Counted from the stretch's first letter, positions 1-7,663 are shown. The stretch is DNA of 39,175 bases from GW2011-AR18 sp038046085 (GCA_038046085.1 JBBSWW010000040.1:1-39175); one strand, 5' to 3'. Notes: generated by a model not told the origin, from the sequence alone. Made by a program: numbers and translations.

Positions 1-203
1 TTATATGACAGAACATATATATATAAATTATGCGTTATTTTTGTCTTATACTATAACTAATTGATGTAACTGCTAAGTAACTACAAATTCTCTTTAAAGC
101 GTAATATATAATAAACATAAAACAGCATCGGAATTTAAAGTAAATAATTAGCACATTAAATTAAATACAAAGATATTTAAAGAAGGTTTCTGCATTGTTA
201 ATA

Positions 204-653
204 ATGGTAAAAAAGCTGGTGTCTAGAGATACTCCTTTAGCTGAAATTACTTTAAGAAGATATGAAAAACCTAATTTAGAAAATAGGAGAGATTTTATTA
301 AAAAAGTGTGTTTATCTATTGGATTATTACAACCAGGAGATTCTAGAGATGTTATTGTTGATATTTTTCATGTATTATTAGATACTAAACAAGAATTAGA
401 TTCTGATACTTTACAAAAATTAGTTATTGAATATAGAAAAAGATCAAAATTAGAATTGAATGGTATTGCTCAGTCAAATATTAGAAGACAATTAAGAAGA
501 CTAAGAGAATTATTTTTAGTTGAGAAAATAAAAAACAATTACAGGATTTCCGAAAATGAAAATTTACATGTTATTTTTGAAGAAAAAATTAAAAAGTTCT
601 ATTTGAATTCTATTGTTACAAGAGTTGAAGAATATTTTAAAGCTTTGAAATGA
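204..653 (+). CDS. Winged-helix-like DNA-binding protein, unknown target
   Basis: About 149 residues, rich in basic and alternating hydrophobic positions, with a helical centre (around residues 70-115) containing an R-R-Q-L-R-R-L-R-E-L stretch like a winged-helix recognition region followed by a short wing. No catalytic motif is visible. An in-frame TTG lies three codons upstream, but I prefer the ATG at 204: a TATA-like gatatttaaag ends about 22 bp before it, so the mRNA would be almost leaderless. The gene stands alone on the plus strand just ahead of the thiol-redox genes. A role as their regulator is only a guess from position. The 1-203 stretch before it is AT-rich, and I see no gene there. 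Confidence 0.6.
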   Translation: MVKKLVSRDTPLAEITLRRYEKPNLENRRDFIKKVCLSIGLLQPGDSRDVIVDIFHVLLDTKQELDSDTLQKLVIEYRKRSKLELNGIAQSNIRRQLRRLRELFLVEKIKNNYRISENENLHVIFEEKIKKFYLNSIVTRVEEYFKALK

Positions 654-732
654 TTTAATATATTAGGATTATTAAATTTTTATTTTAATTATTAAACAAA
701 AAGTATTTATAATATAAGTACATAAAAGTTTT

Positions 733-1266
733 ATGAAAAAAATTATGATATTAGTATTTAGTTTATTTATTATTAGTCTATTTTTATTGGGGTGTTCTAA
801 AAATAATGATATAAAAAATAGTCTCAATACTATTAACAATGAAAAAGGATCTTCTGCTCAAGATTTTGAAGTTCAGCTAGTTGATGGAAGTATTTTTAGA
901 TTAAGTGATTATAAAGATAAGAAACCTGTGATTATAGAATTTTGGGCAACATGGTGTCCTTTTTGTAAGCAAGACTTTAATACAGTAAAAAATATTTATC
1001 CTAAATATAAAGACGATGTAGAATTTATTGCTATAGATCTAGATTCTGGTGAAGATGCTGAAACAATTAAAGATTATATTAAGAAAAATGGTTTAGATGA
1101 CATAAAATTTGCAGCTGGTAAAACTAAGATATTAAGTGATTATAGTGTTACTAGTACAACAACAAAGTATGCTATAGGAAGAGATGGAAAAATATTATGG
1201 AAGGGTAGCGGAGCTATAGACTCTGATTCCTGGGAATTAATATTTAAAGGTTTAAAAGATAGTTAA
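733..1266 (+). CDS. TlpA/ResA-like thioredoxin-fold lipoprotein
   Basis: A 177-residue extracytoplasmic thiol-disulfide oxidoreductase. An N-terminal hydrophobic segment ends in a lipobox-like L-L-G-C (Cys21), so it is probably a lipid-anchored protein facing outside. The thioredoxin fold follows, with the active site W-C-P-F-C (Cys75, Cys78) in the usual place after the first strand, and a T-S-T-T-T stretch where the cis-Pro loop is expected; the usual Pro there is not obvious. TlpA/ResA proteins reduce or isomerise disulfides of exported proteins, taking electrons from CcdA. The next gene is CcdA-like and starts 2 bp after the stop, which supports that pairing. A TATA-like tatttataat about 25 bp before the ATG suggests leaderless transcription. 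Confidence 0.85.
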   Translation: MKKIMILVFSLFIISLFLLGCSKNNDIKNSLNTINNEKGSSAQDFEVQLVDGSIFRLSDYKDKKPVIIEFWATWCPFCKQDFNTVKNIYPKYKDDVEFIAIDLDSGEDAETIKDYIKKNGLDDIKFAAGKTKILSDYSVTSTTTKYAIGRDGKILWKGSGAIDSDSWELIFKGLKDS

Positions 1267-1267
1267 A

Positions 1268-1939
1268 ATGATAGACTTAACATTTATTATTTTTGCTTTT
1301 TTTGCTGGCATGGTTGCTTTTTTTGCTCCATGTTCCATAGTGTTATTACCTGGATATATAGCCTATTACATAAGCAAAGGAGAAAGTTCTGAATTAAATA
1401 ATCTGCAAAAATTAGTTAAAGGTTTAAATTTTGGCTTGATTACTATAGCAGGTTTCTTTACAGTTTATGGAATTTTTGGATTACTGATAATACTTTTAGG
1501 ACAGTTTATAAAAAAGTTTATTCCTTCAATAACAATATTTTTTGGGATTAGTTTAGTAATTATAGGTTTTTCAATGTTATTAGGTAAAAAGTTTTCTATA
1601 AATTTTAATTTCAGATTTAATAATGAAAAGAATAGTTTATACTTTTTTGGTATAGCATATGCTATTTCATCTTTAGGATGTGTTTTTCCTATATTCTTAA
1701 CAATAATATTACAGTCTATAGTTGAAAAGAATATCATATTAATAATTAGCCCATTAATCACTTACATATTAGGTATAAGTAGTTTAATGATTATCGTAAC
1801 ATTATTAGTTATTTATTCAAGAAGTTTTGTTAATAATAGAATAAAGAAGGTTTTACCTTATATAAACTATTTAAGTGCTTTAATATTAATAATTGCTGGA
1901 ATTTATATGATTTACTATCAATATTTATTATTTATTTAA
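1268..1939 (+). CDS. CcdA/DsbD-type membrane thiol reductase
   Basis: A 223-residue integral membrane protein with about six hydrophobic segments. It carries the two Cys expected of the CcdA/DsbD transmembrane electron carrier: Cys22 in F-A-P-C-S near the end of helix 1, followed by the L-L-P-G-Y typical of this family, and Cys138 in S-L-G-C-V-F-P in the middle of the protein. In the family these two Cys carry electrons from cytoplasmic thioredoxin or glutaredoxin to extracytoplasmic partners. It is translationally coupled to the TlpA-like lipoprotein just upstream, its likely electron acceptor. The gene is convergent with the CARF-type regulator, and their 3' ends overlap by 8 bp. Confidence 0.85.
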   Translation: MIDLTFIIFAFFAGMVAFFAPCSIVLLPGYIAYYISKGESSELNNLQKLVKGLNFGLITIAGFFTVYGIFGLLIILLGQFIKKFIPSITIFFGISLVIIGFSMLLGKKFSINFNFRFNNEKNSLYFFGIAYAISSLGCVFPIFLTIILQSIVEKNIILIISPLITYILGISSLMIIVTLLVIYSRSFVNNRIKKVLPYINYLSALILIIAGIYMIYYQYLLFI

Positions 1940-2570
1940 TATATCCTTTAAGTATCATTAATCCTAAAGTGTTTAATCTGACTTTCAATTTTCCTTTTTC
2001 CTCTTTTGTATCCACTAACCCTAATGTTTTCAATCCATCAGATTTTGACGTTCCATTTATATGATAAGATATTAACGGCAGACTCATATTTAATTTTTTA
2101 CTAAGATCATAAAGTTCTGTTGTATTATCTACGTTATTATATAATATCTTTAATATGGATAGCTTTTTTTCTGTTAATATATTATAATACGAAAACTTTA
2201 ACACTGGAAGGAACATGATTTCATTATTTTCTGTTATATCAAATGCTCTTATTCCATTAACAAATGTAGCACATGTAGCTGCACATTTCATACCACCTTC
2301 TGCTGATCCAACATTAACTATTAAGTTTTGTTCCATATCTATATTTTTTATCTCTCCAATACTTCTAAATACTTCTTCCCAACTATTAGACTCTAAATTT
2401 TTTATATTTACATGTATCTGGAATTTTTCTAAATCTTTCCTTATTTTTTCTGCTTTACTTATATGTTCTAAACAAACTAATAATATTACTTTTTCTGTAA
2501 CTAGTTCTTTGATTCCTAGATAAACAGCATCTAAATTATTTCCTAAAGGCACTATAATTGTATTTTTCAT
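1932..2570 (-). CDS. CARF-like/winged-helix regulator (Csa3/HFX_2341-like)
   Basis: A 212-residue protein with two parts. Residues 1-130 look like a Rossmann-type ligand-sensing domain: N-terminal I-I-V-P-L-G-N strand, alternating strands and helices, then L-I-V-N-V-G-S-A-E-G-G-M-K, a loop typical of CARF/HFX_2341 (DUF6293) domains. Residues 140-212 look like a winged helix (KLSILKILYNN...LSLPLISYHI-type). Csa3-type proteins bind cyclic oligonucleotides and control CRISPR genes, but no CRISPR or cas gene is seen here, so this is a free-standing member. It lies within the thiol/metal gene group, pointing opposite to it. The ligand and targets are unknown. Confidence 0.7.
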   Translation of the reverse strand: MKNTIIVPLGNNLDAVYLGIKELVTEKVILLVCLEHISKAEKIRKDLEKFQIHVNIKNLESNSWEEVFRSIGEIKNIDMEQNLIVNVGSAEGGMKCAATCATFVNGIRAFDITENNEIMFLPVLKFSYYNILTEKKLSILKILYNNVDNTTELYDLSKKLNMSLPLISYHINGTSKSDGLKTLGLVDTKEEKGKLKVRLNTLGLMILKGYIK

Positions 2571-2674
2571 TATAATACATTAAACTCTTAACTATTTAAC
2601 TTTTTCTTTAATTATTAAATTTTTATTTTAATAAAGGACATTAACTTTTTATATAGTTGATATAATCAGATTAT

Positions 2675-2932
2675 ATGGTTCAAAGTGAGAAAAGAGGTTT
2701 TGATATTATTATATATAAGACTTCTACATGTCCTTATTGTCATATGGCTGAAGATTTTCTAAAAGAAAACAAAATAAAGTTTAAATCAATAGATGTTGGT
2801 GAGGATCCTAAAGCAGCTGAAGAAATGATTAAAAAAACAGGTCAGATGAGTGTACCAGTTATAGAAATAAATAAAAAAATAATAATAGGATTCGATAAGA
2901 TTGCAATAAAAAAGATATTAGGTTTGGTATAA
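2675..2932 (+). CDS. Glutaredoxin-like thiol oxidoreductase
   Basis: An 85-residue cytoplasmic thioredoxin-fold protein with a classic glutaredoxin C-P-Y-C active site (Cys19, Cys22) after strand 1, a cis-Pro loop in M-S-V-P-V-I, and a C-terminal G-F-D segment where glutaredoxins and NrdH carry G-F/G-x-D. Length and motif order match the family. It probably shuttles electrons in the cytoplasm and could feed the CcdA-like membrane protein nearby. A TATA-like tttttatatag lies about 28 bp before the ATG. The stop is 10 bp before the phosphatase gene, so the two are probably cotranscribed. Confidence 0.85.
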   Translation: MVQSEKRGFDIIIYKTSTCPYCHMAEDFLKENKIKFKSIDVGEDPKAAEEMIKKTGQMSVPVIEINKKIIIGFDKIAIKKILGLV

Positions 2933-2942
2933 ACATATAAAA

Positions 2943-3413
2943 ATGATAAGCCATAATAAAGTTCCAGTTTTTGAATACAACAAGATTACAAACTATATTT
3001 ACATAGGAACTAATATGTGCTGCCAGTTTCATTTTAATCGTGAATTAATAAGGAAAGGAATAAGAGCAGATCTAAGTCTTGAAGAAAAAAGATTGGATCA
3101 ACCATTTGGTGTTAAATATTATTTATGGATACCTACAAAAGATCATTATATCTCTAGTTTTAGTCAATTATTAGTCAGCATTAAATTCTTAAAAGAACTA
3201 GAAAAACAAAAAATTAAGTGCTACATACACTGCCAAAATGGTCATGGAAGAGCACCTAGTTTAGTGGCAGCTTACTTCATTAGTAAAGGTATGAGTATTG
3301 AAGATGCTATAAAATTTATTAAAGATAAAAGACCATCTATACACCCAAATAGAAGACAGATAAAAGCTTTAATTAACTTCAAAAAAAAGTATAAAGATGA
3401 AAACTATTCCTAA
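2943..3413 (+). CDS. Dual-specificity protein phosphatase (DSP/PTP fold)
   Basis: A 156-residue protein with the tyrosine/dual-specificity phosphatase signature H-C-x5-R: I-H-C-Q-N-G-H-G-R-A-P-S, with nucleophile Cys97 and phosphate-binding Arg103. The preceding L-W-I-P-T-K-D-H segment may hold the general-acid Asp (Asp67), and C-terminal S-I-E-D-A-I-K-F-I-K-D-K-R-P matches the DSP tail (A-x-x-x-v-R-x-x-R-P). Family enzymes hydrolyse phospho-Tyr/Ser/Thr or phospholipid and nucleotide phosphates; the substrate cannot be read from sequence. It follows the glutaredoxin by 10 bp and overlaps the next gene by 17 bp, indicating one transcript. Confidence 0.85.
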   Translation: MISHNKVPVFEYNKITNYIYIGTNMCCQFHFNRELIRKGIRADLSLEEKRLDQPFGVKYYLWIPTKDHYISSFSQLLVSIKFLKELEKQKIKCYIHCQNGHGRAPSLVAAYFISKGMSIEDAIKFIKDKRPSIHPNRRQIKALINFKKKYKDENYS

Positions 3414-3774
3414 AAGTTTAAAAAATTGGTTTATGATACACTTTATAATAGATTATATATTCGGAATATTATTGATTATATCTCCAGAGTTTATATTAAA
3501 AATTTTTAATTGGACAACAATAGATCCTATAACATCAAGGATAGTAGGTGCTGCACTAATAGGAATAGGAAGTATTTCATTATTAGAAAGAAATAGTACA
3601 ATAGAGACTTATAAAGTATTATTAAAGTTAAAAATAATATGGTCATCTCTAGCGATATTAGGAATATTATTATCAATAAAAGAATCATCAAAAAGTATAT
3701 GGATAATTTTTATGATATTTTTGATATTTAATATTTTATGGATATATTATTACAGGAAAATAAATGAAAAATAG
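3397..3774 (+). CDS. Four-helix membrane protein, unknown function
   Basis: A 125-residue protein with about four hydrophobic segments separated by short charged loops (approximate segments 10-32, 47-62, 78-95, 102-118). It has a lysine-rich N-terminus and a K-I-N-E-K C-terminus, suggesting both ends are cytoplasmic. No catalytic or metal-binding motif is visible; in particular it has no Cys. The start overlaps the phosphatase by 17 bp and its own stop overlaps the start of the broken Cys-rich mini-gene by 11 bp, so it belongs to the same operon. I do not recognise the family. Confidence 0.65.
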   Translation: MKTIPKSLKNWFMIHFIIDYIFGILLIISPEFILKIFNWTTIDPITSRIVGAALIGIGSISLLERNSTIETYKVLLKLKIIWSSLAILGILLSIKESSKSIWIIFMIFLIFNILWIYYYRKINEK

Positions 3775-3904
3775 AAAGTATTACCAATGCAGAGAATGTA
3801 GGTTATATTATTTAGATAAAGATTTAGCAATTAAGTGTTAGTCATAGTGTAAAAAACATCATAGTTGCAATATAGAAATTATAAAATATTCTGTTAAAAA
3901 ATAA
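3764..3904 (+). pseudogene. Cys-rich mini-gene interrupted by two in-frame TAG codons
   Basis: A 47-codon frame from an ATG overlapping the previous stop to a TAA at 3902. It encodes M-K-N-R-K-Y-Y-Q-C-R-E-C...A-I-K-C, then TAG (3839-3841), TCA, TAG (3845-3847), then C-K-K-H-H-S-C-N-I-E-I-I-K-Y-S-V-K-K. From memory, intact archaeal relatives are short zinc-finger-like proteins reading C-E-x-W-C at this spot, so the two stops replace a Glu and a Trp between two conserved Cys. Frame and Cys spacing are otherwise intact (C-x2-C, C-x3-C, C-x5-H-S-C). TAG is a genuine stop elsewhere in the window (for example the P1 stalk gene), so a fresh pseudogene is most likely. The family recall is not verified. 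Confidence 0.55.
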
Positions 3905-3954
3905 GTTTATCAGTTAAAGCTATATTTTATAATATCAAAGATTTATCTATAAGT

Positions 3955-4371
3955 ATGAATCAAGAAAGAAAAGATGTAATTAAAATAAGTAGCATAGGTG
4001 CATTTGTGGCTTCATTATGTTGTTTTGCTCCAATCATCCTTATTTTGATTTCCTTAGGACTTACATTCATTGGTATAGAAATTGGCTTTTCAAAACAAGA
4101 TGCAGGTTCTTTAGCTAATGTTTTATATGAATCTTATAAGTGGTTATTTAGAAGCCTAGGTATATTATTAATTATTTTAGGATTAAGTATTTATTTCTAT
4201 AAAAGATACAAAAACAAGTTTAAAAATTGTAGTCTTGATGAAAAGAAAAGATTAAGGAATAAAGTCATTAATTTGATAGCATTATCAATAATTATTGGTT
4301 TTTTTATTTATTTGGTTTGGTTATATATTATTTTAGAGATAATAGGAATTGTGCTTGGTATTTGGGGTTGA
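3955..4371 (+). CDS. MerT-like small membrane protein with Cys-Cys motif
   Basis: A 138-residue protein with three or four hydrophobic segments. The first contains G-A-F-V-A-S-L-C-C-F-A-P (Cys22-Cys23), matching the vicinal Cys and Pro of the first helix of MerT-type mercuric transporters and related archaeal membrane proteins. A lysine-rich cytoplasmic loop (around residues 82-102) carries one further Cys. By analogy it could pass soft metal ions or thiols through the membrane, but MerP and MerA partners are not seen, so the substrate is unknown. It closes the thiol/metal gene run and follows the broken Cys-rich mini-gene by 50 bp. Confidence 0.6.
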   Translation: MNQERKDVIKISSIGAFVASLCCFAPIILILISLGLTFIGIEIGFSKQDAGSLANVLYESYKWLFRSLGILLIILGLSIYFYKRYKNKFKNCSLDEKKRLRNKVINLIALSIIIGFFIYLVWLYIILEIIGIVLGIWG

Positions 4372-4389
4372 ATCAAGTTTTTGAGTAAT

Positions 4390-5364
4390 TTAATTAACAC
4401 AATTCTTTTTCTTTCCTTTAATAAAATTATTTATATTATCTACTGTTGTCTCTGTTATTCTCATTAAAGCTTCCTTTGTATCATATGCTATATGTGGTGT
4501 TATTATGACATTATGTTTTCTTAATATTTTATGATCCTCATTTACTATTAAGCTCTCATTTCTATGCATATGTTTATCTTTCATCATCTCATCTTCATCT
4601 TCTAATACATCTAATCCTGCTCCTGCGATTATTTCATTATTTAATCCATATAGTAATGCATTAGTATCTATTAATGGCCCTCTTGCTGTATTGATTAGAT
4701 ATGCTCCTTTTTTTATTTTATTTATATTATTTAAATTTATGATATGTCTTGTCTCTTCATTTAGTAAACAATGTAATGTTATTATATCTGATTTGTTTAA
4801 TAATTCATTTAGTTTTACATATTTGAATCCTAATTTTTTCTCTAATTTCATGTCAATTGTATGAGAACATGCTATGACATTCATATCAAATGATTTAGCG
4901 ATTCTTATTACATGTTGTCCTATGTGTCCTGTTCCTATTACACCTATTGTTTTTCCTTTTAAGTCAAATCCTCTTAATCCATTTTTCCTGAAATCATCTT
5001 CTCTTGTCCTGTCAACTGCTTCTACTATTCTTCTGCTTAAAGCTAAGATTAATGCAAATGTATGCTCAGCAACAGTATTTTCTCCATAGTAGGGTACATT
5101 ATAGACTTTTATATTAGAGCAAGCATTTAGATTTATATGATCATACCCTGTTGACATTGTCATTATTGCTTTTAAATTTTTTAATTTTGATACTAGTTCA
5201 TAATCCACTTTATGATAGATAAATATGCACAATATCTCAGTATCTTTTATTAGTTTTAGATTATTATTGTTTATCTCTTTTAAGAATTCTAATCTATGTT
5301 TTTTTAATTTTTCTTTAATATGCTTTTCTTGCCAATCTTCTAATCCTAAAAATGTTATTTTCAT
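4390..5364 (-). CDS. D-2-hydroxyacid dehydrogenase (NAD-dependent)
   Basis: A 324-residue enzyme of the D-lactate/phosphoglycerate dehydrogenase superfamily, which interconverts 2-oxoacids and D-2-hydroxyacids with NAD(P)H. The N-terminal catalytic part contains M-S-T-G-Y-D-H-I-N. The nucleotide-binding loop is G-V-I-G-T-G-H-I-G (around residues 140-148). Catalytic Arg is in N-T-A-R-G-P-L-I-D, and catalytic His in I-T-P-H-I-A-Y-D-T near the C-terminus. In between lies an insertion with E-D-E-D-E-M-M-K-D-K-H as in D-lactate dehydrogenase-like members, which I favour, although substrate cannot be fixed. Its 3' end is 18 bp from the convergent MerT-like gene. Confidence 0.9.
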   Translation of the reverse strand: MKITFLGLEDWQEKHIKEKLKKHRLEFLKEINNNNLKLIKDTEILCIFIYHKVDYELVSKLKNLKAIMTMSTGYDHINLNACSNIKVYNVPYYGENTVAEHTFALILALSRRIVEAVDRTREDDFRKNGLRGFDLKGKTIGVIGTGHIGQHVIRIAKSFDMNVIACSHTIDMKLEKKLGFKYVKLNELLNKSDIITLHCLLNEETRHIINLNNINKIKKGAYLINTARGPLIDTNALLYGLNNEIIAGAGLDVLEDEDEMMKDKHMHRNESLIVNEDHKILRKHNVIITPHIAYDTKEALMRITETTVDNINNFIKGKKKNCVN

Positions 5365-5412
5365 CCTCTTTCTAATATAGAATTTAATTTTATTATCTTA
5401 TATAACTTTTGT

Positions 5413-6306
5413 TTAACTTATTATGAGTTTTCCTCTTAACATATCCATTGAACATCTGAATTTGTAAGTTCCTTCTTTAGTTGTATCTATTGTTATTGTT
5501 CTTGTCTCTCCAGGTGGGACTATTTTTTCTATCCCTAATTCTGGGAAGATTATATCTGATCCGCATCCTGCATTTATATCTGATATTAAATTAATTCTTA
5601 ATGGTATTCCTTTCTTTGCTTTTATTATATTTGGTACATATGAATTTGCTGTTATTAAAAGATCAACCTCTTGATATCCATCTTTTATTACTGCTGTTGT
5701 TTCTTTATCTAAACTTTGTAATCCTGTTGGTAATTTTAATCCATTATTTTCTTGTATATCTATTTGTGTATTCTCATTTAATTTAAAATCTAAAGCTATA
5801 CTTGCTCCTATTAATACTATAAATATAATTAAACTATAAATCCAGAATTCTGTATGTTCTGCTTTTACATTGTCTTTTTTTGCGCATCCGCATCTTACTG
5901 TATAGATTATTCCTAGTATTGTTATTATGAATATGAACATCATATATGGCATGAATATCTCAATATTGAATGGTCTTACCATCTGTCCTGTCATAGCTCC
6001 CATGATCCCACCCATAGGTCCTGCCATTACGCCTTCCATTACCCCTAGATGTCCACCTAGTCTTCCAAATGGTATTCCGAATATTAATCCGAAGAATGTC
6101 CCTATTATCATTCCATTCAGGAAATTTCCTGTTACTATTACATACAATGTTGATGGTATCATTCCTGCTATTAGTCCAAACATCATCCCTACCATCATCC
6201 CATGCATCTCATCTAGTTTTTTTCTGTTTTTATAGGAATAATATGCTGCAAATAATAATGTTAAAAAATTTAAAATAAATATGATAATATAAGAAAGATT
6301 TTCCAT
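5413..6306 (-). CDS. Membrane-anchored cupredoxin with Gly/Met-rich helices
   Basis: A 297-residue protein. The N-terminal half (to about 140) is membrane-embedded, with helices unusually rich in Met and Gly, such as M-H-G-M-M-V-G-M-M-F-G and M-A-G-P-M-G-G-I-M-G-A-M-T-G. A cytoplasmic C-G-C-A-K-K and another helix (about 155-172) follow. The C-terminal ~100 residues form a cupredoxin_1-like domain: N-A-G-C-G-S-D, V-P-P-G-E-T, and the ligand strand F-R-C-S-M-D-M-L-R-G. Members of this fold bind copper through Cys/Met/His; no His is seen at the usual place, so a Cys-Met site is inferred. A copper sensing, storage or electron-transfer role outside the membrane is plausible. Confidence 0.75.
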   Translation of the reverse strand: MENLSYIIIFILNFLTLLFAAYYSYKNRKKLDEMHGMMVGMMFGLIAGMIPSTLYVIVTGNFLNGMIIGTFFGLIFGIPFGRLGGHLGVMEGVMAGPMGGIMGAMTGQMVRPFNIEIFMPYMMFIFIITILGIIYTVRCGCAKKDNVKAEHTEFWIYSLIIFIVLIGASIALDFKLNENTQIDIQENNGLKLPTGLQSLDKETTAVIKDGYQEVDLLITANSYVPNIIKAKKGIPLRINLISDINAGCGSDIIFPELGIEKIVPPGETRTITIDTTKEGTYKFRCSMDMLRGKLIIS

Positions 6307-6347
6307 AAAATTTTAACTTAAATTCTGTTTATATAGCTTATGAAACT

Positions 6348-6815
6348 TTACTCTTCAATCTTAACTATCGTTAACTTGAATGTTAGATCTTTTCCAGCTA
6401 ATGGATGATTAAAGTCTATTGTTACTTCATCTTCTGTTACTTTCAATACTCTTGCTGGGAATTGTCTATCCTCTACATTTACCATCAGCATCATTCCCTC
6501 TTTCAGTTCCTTATCTCTTTCTTGGTCTTTTGGGAATGTTCTTGATAGATCCTCTCTGCTCTCTCCATATGCATCTGCTGCTTTGATTGTTACTGTTTTA
6601 GTCTCTTCTTCTTTCATTCCTATTAATGCACTCTCAAATCCTTTGATTAATGATCCGTTTCCTAATTGTACATGTAATGGTGCATATTCTCTCTCTTCTG
6701 TATATGCTCCTTCTTTCTCAGCTACATCTTTTTTTGAAGTATCAAATAATGTTCCATCTTCTAGTCTTCCTTCATAATCAACATCTATTGTAGAATTTTC
6801 TTTTACAACTTTCAT
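6348..6815 (-). CDS. FKBP-type peptidyl-prolyl isomerase, SlyD-like
   Basis: A 155-residue cytoplasmic PPIase and chaperone. It begins with the FKBP strand V-D-Y-E-G-R-L-E-D-G-T-L-F-D-T-S and continues with L-G-N-G-S-L-I-K-G-F-E-S-A-L-I-G-M, the conserved FKBP core. An inserted flap-like domain (roughly residues 85-130; A-Y-G-E-S-R-E-D...F-P-A-R-V) precedes D-F-N-H-P-L-A-G-K, the SlyD/archaeal short-FKBP hallmark. There is no metal-binding His tail as in E. coli SlyD. It lies alone on the minus strand, divergent from the ribosomal protein operon. Confidence 0.93.
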   Translation of the reverse strand: MKVVKENSTIDVDYEGRLEDGTLFDTSKKDVAEKEGAYTEEREYAPLHVQLGNGSLIKGFESALIGMKEEETKTVTIKAADAYGESREDLSRTFPKDQERDKELKEGMMLMVNVEDRQFPARVLKVTEDEVTIDFNHPLAGKDLTFKLTIVKIEE

Positions 6816-6880
6816 AATTTTTGTGAAATATGAAGTATTAATAAAGATTATTATTTTAGAAAGTATATCGAATCAAAATC

Positions 6881-6888
6881 TTTATAAA
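6881..6888 (+). promoter_or_regulatory. TATA box of the uL1-uL10-P1 operon
   Basis: A palindromic TTTATAAA preceded by an A/C-rich BRE-like stretch. A start about 25 bp downstream (near 6910) would leave a leader of roughly 85 nt before the uL1 ATG, unusually long for this window and long enough to hold the hairpin at 6926-6953. Confidence 0.65.
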
Positions 6889-6925
6889 CAGTTTATTCAT
6901 CCAATTCATTATCCGTTAACTACAC

Positions 6926-6953
6926 GACGTAAGAATAGATTTATTATTGCGTC
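6926..6953 (+). promoter_or_regulatory. Hairpin in the uL1 mRNA leader, possible autoregulatory site
   Basis: GACGTAA (6926-6932) pairs with TTGCGTC (6947-6953) through one G-U pair. After a single G/A mismatch, AATA (6934-6937) pairs with TATT (6942-6945) around a GATT loop. That gives 11 pairs in a leader that otherwise shows little structure. Archaeal L1 is known to repress its own operon by binding a 23S-like site on the mRNA, though the known methanococcal site lies inside the coding region. Whether this hairpin is that site here is inference. Confidence 0.4.
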
Positions 6954-6994
6954 ACTGAACGTTATGTTTGGAGTTGTAGTAGGGTTTGAATATC

Positions 6995-7663
6995 ATGGAA
7001 AAACAAGAAGTATTGAATTCATTGAAACATTTAAGAGATAATACTCCTAAGAAGAAATTCTCTCAGGCTATTGATTTACAAATTAATTTACAACAATATG
7101 ATATCAAAAAACAAGATAAGATTGACATGTTTATGGTTCTTCCTCATAAAAGAAATAAAAATATTAAGATGGGTGCTTTTGTTGATTCTCAATTAGCTGA
7201 TCAGGCTAGAAAAATTTTCAATGTTGTTATTACTAAAGATGAATTCCCTAAATGGAATAATCAGAAGAAAGATCAGAGAAAATTAGCTGCTGAGAATGAT
7301 ATTTTTGTTGCTCAGGCTGAACTTATGGCTAATATGGCTGGTGTTTTCGGTAAGATCTTAGGTGCTCGTGGTAAGATGCCAAATCCTAAGGCTGGTTGTG
7401 TAGTTCCAGGTACTGCTAATTTAGAACCTTTGGTTGCAAGATTAAAGAATACAGTAAGATTAGCAACTAAGAATGATCCTATTATTAGATTATCTATTGG
7501 TGATGAGAAGATGAAGGATGATGATATTGCTGACAATATTTTAGCTGTTTATAATACATTGATTTCAAAGCTTCCTGAAGGTAAAAATAATGTTAAGTAT
7601 GTTGGTTTAAAATTAACTATGGGTCCTTTATTCAAGATTGGTGCAGAGGTTAAGAAGAAATGA
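6995..7663 (+). CDS. rpl1: Ribosomal protein uL1 (L1)
   Basis: Large-subunit protein of the L1 stalk, which guides release of deacylated tRNA and, in archaea, represses its own operon. The 222-residue product has the family signatures: Q-A-I-D-L-Q-I-N-L-Q near the N-terminus, G-A-F-V-D then a domain II insert, and G-A-R-G-K-M-P-N-P-K-A-G around residues 120-131. The in-frame TTG at 6986 is a weaker start because the purine-rich aggg (6981-6984) is 10 nt from the ATG at 6995 but only 1 nt from the TTG. It is the first gene of a uL1-uL10-P1 operon; uL11, often its partner, is absent here. Confidence 0.96.
   Translation: MEKQEVLNSLKHLRDNTPKKKFSQAIDLQINLQQYDIKKQDKIDMFMVLPHKRNKNIKMGAFVDSQLADQARKIFNVVITKDEFPKWNNQKKDQRKLAAENDIFVAQAELMANMAGVFGKILGARGKMPNPKAGCVVPGTANLEPLVARLKNTVRLATKNDPIIRLSIGDEKMKDDDIADNILAVYNTLISKLPEGKNNVKYVGLKLTMGPLFKIGAEVKKK

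Noticed and set aside
3839..3847. TAG codons as pyrrolysine or genome-wide reassigned codons
   Set aside because: Other genes here, including the P1 stalk gene, end naturally in TAG, and no Pyl machinery is visible in the window.
6823..7041. Open frame across the uL1 promoter
   Set aside because: It covers the TATA box and leader and overlaps the uL1 start, with no coding-like composition.
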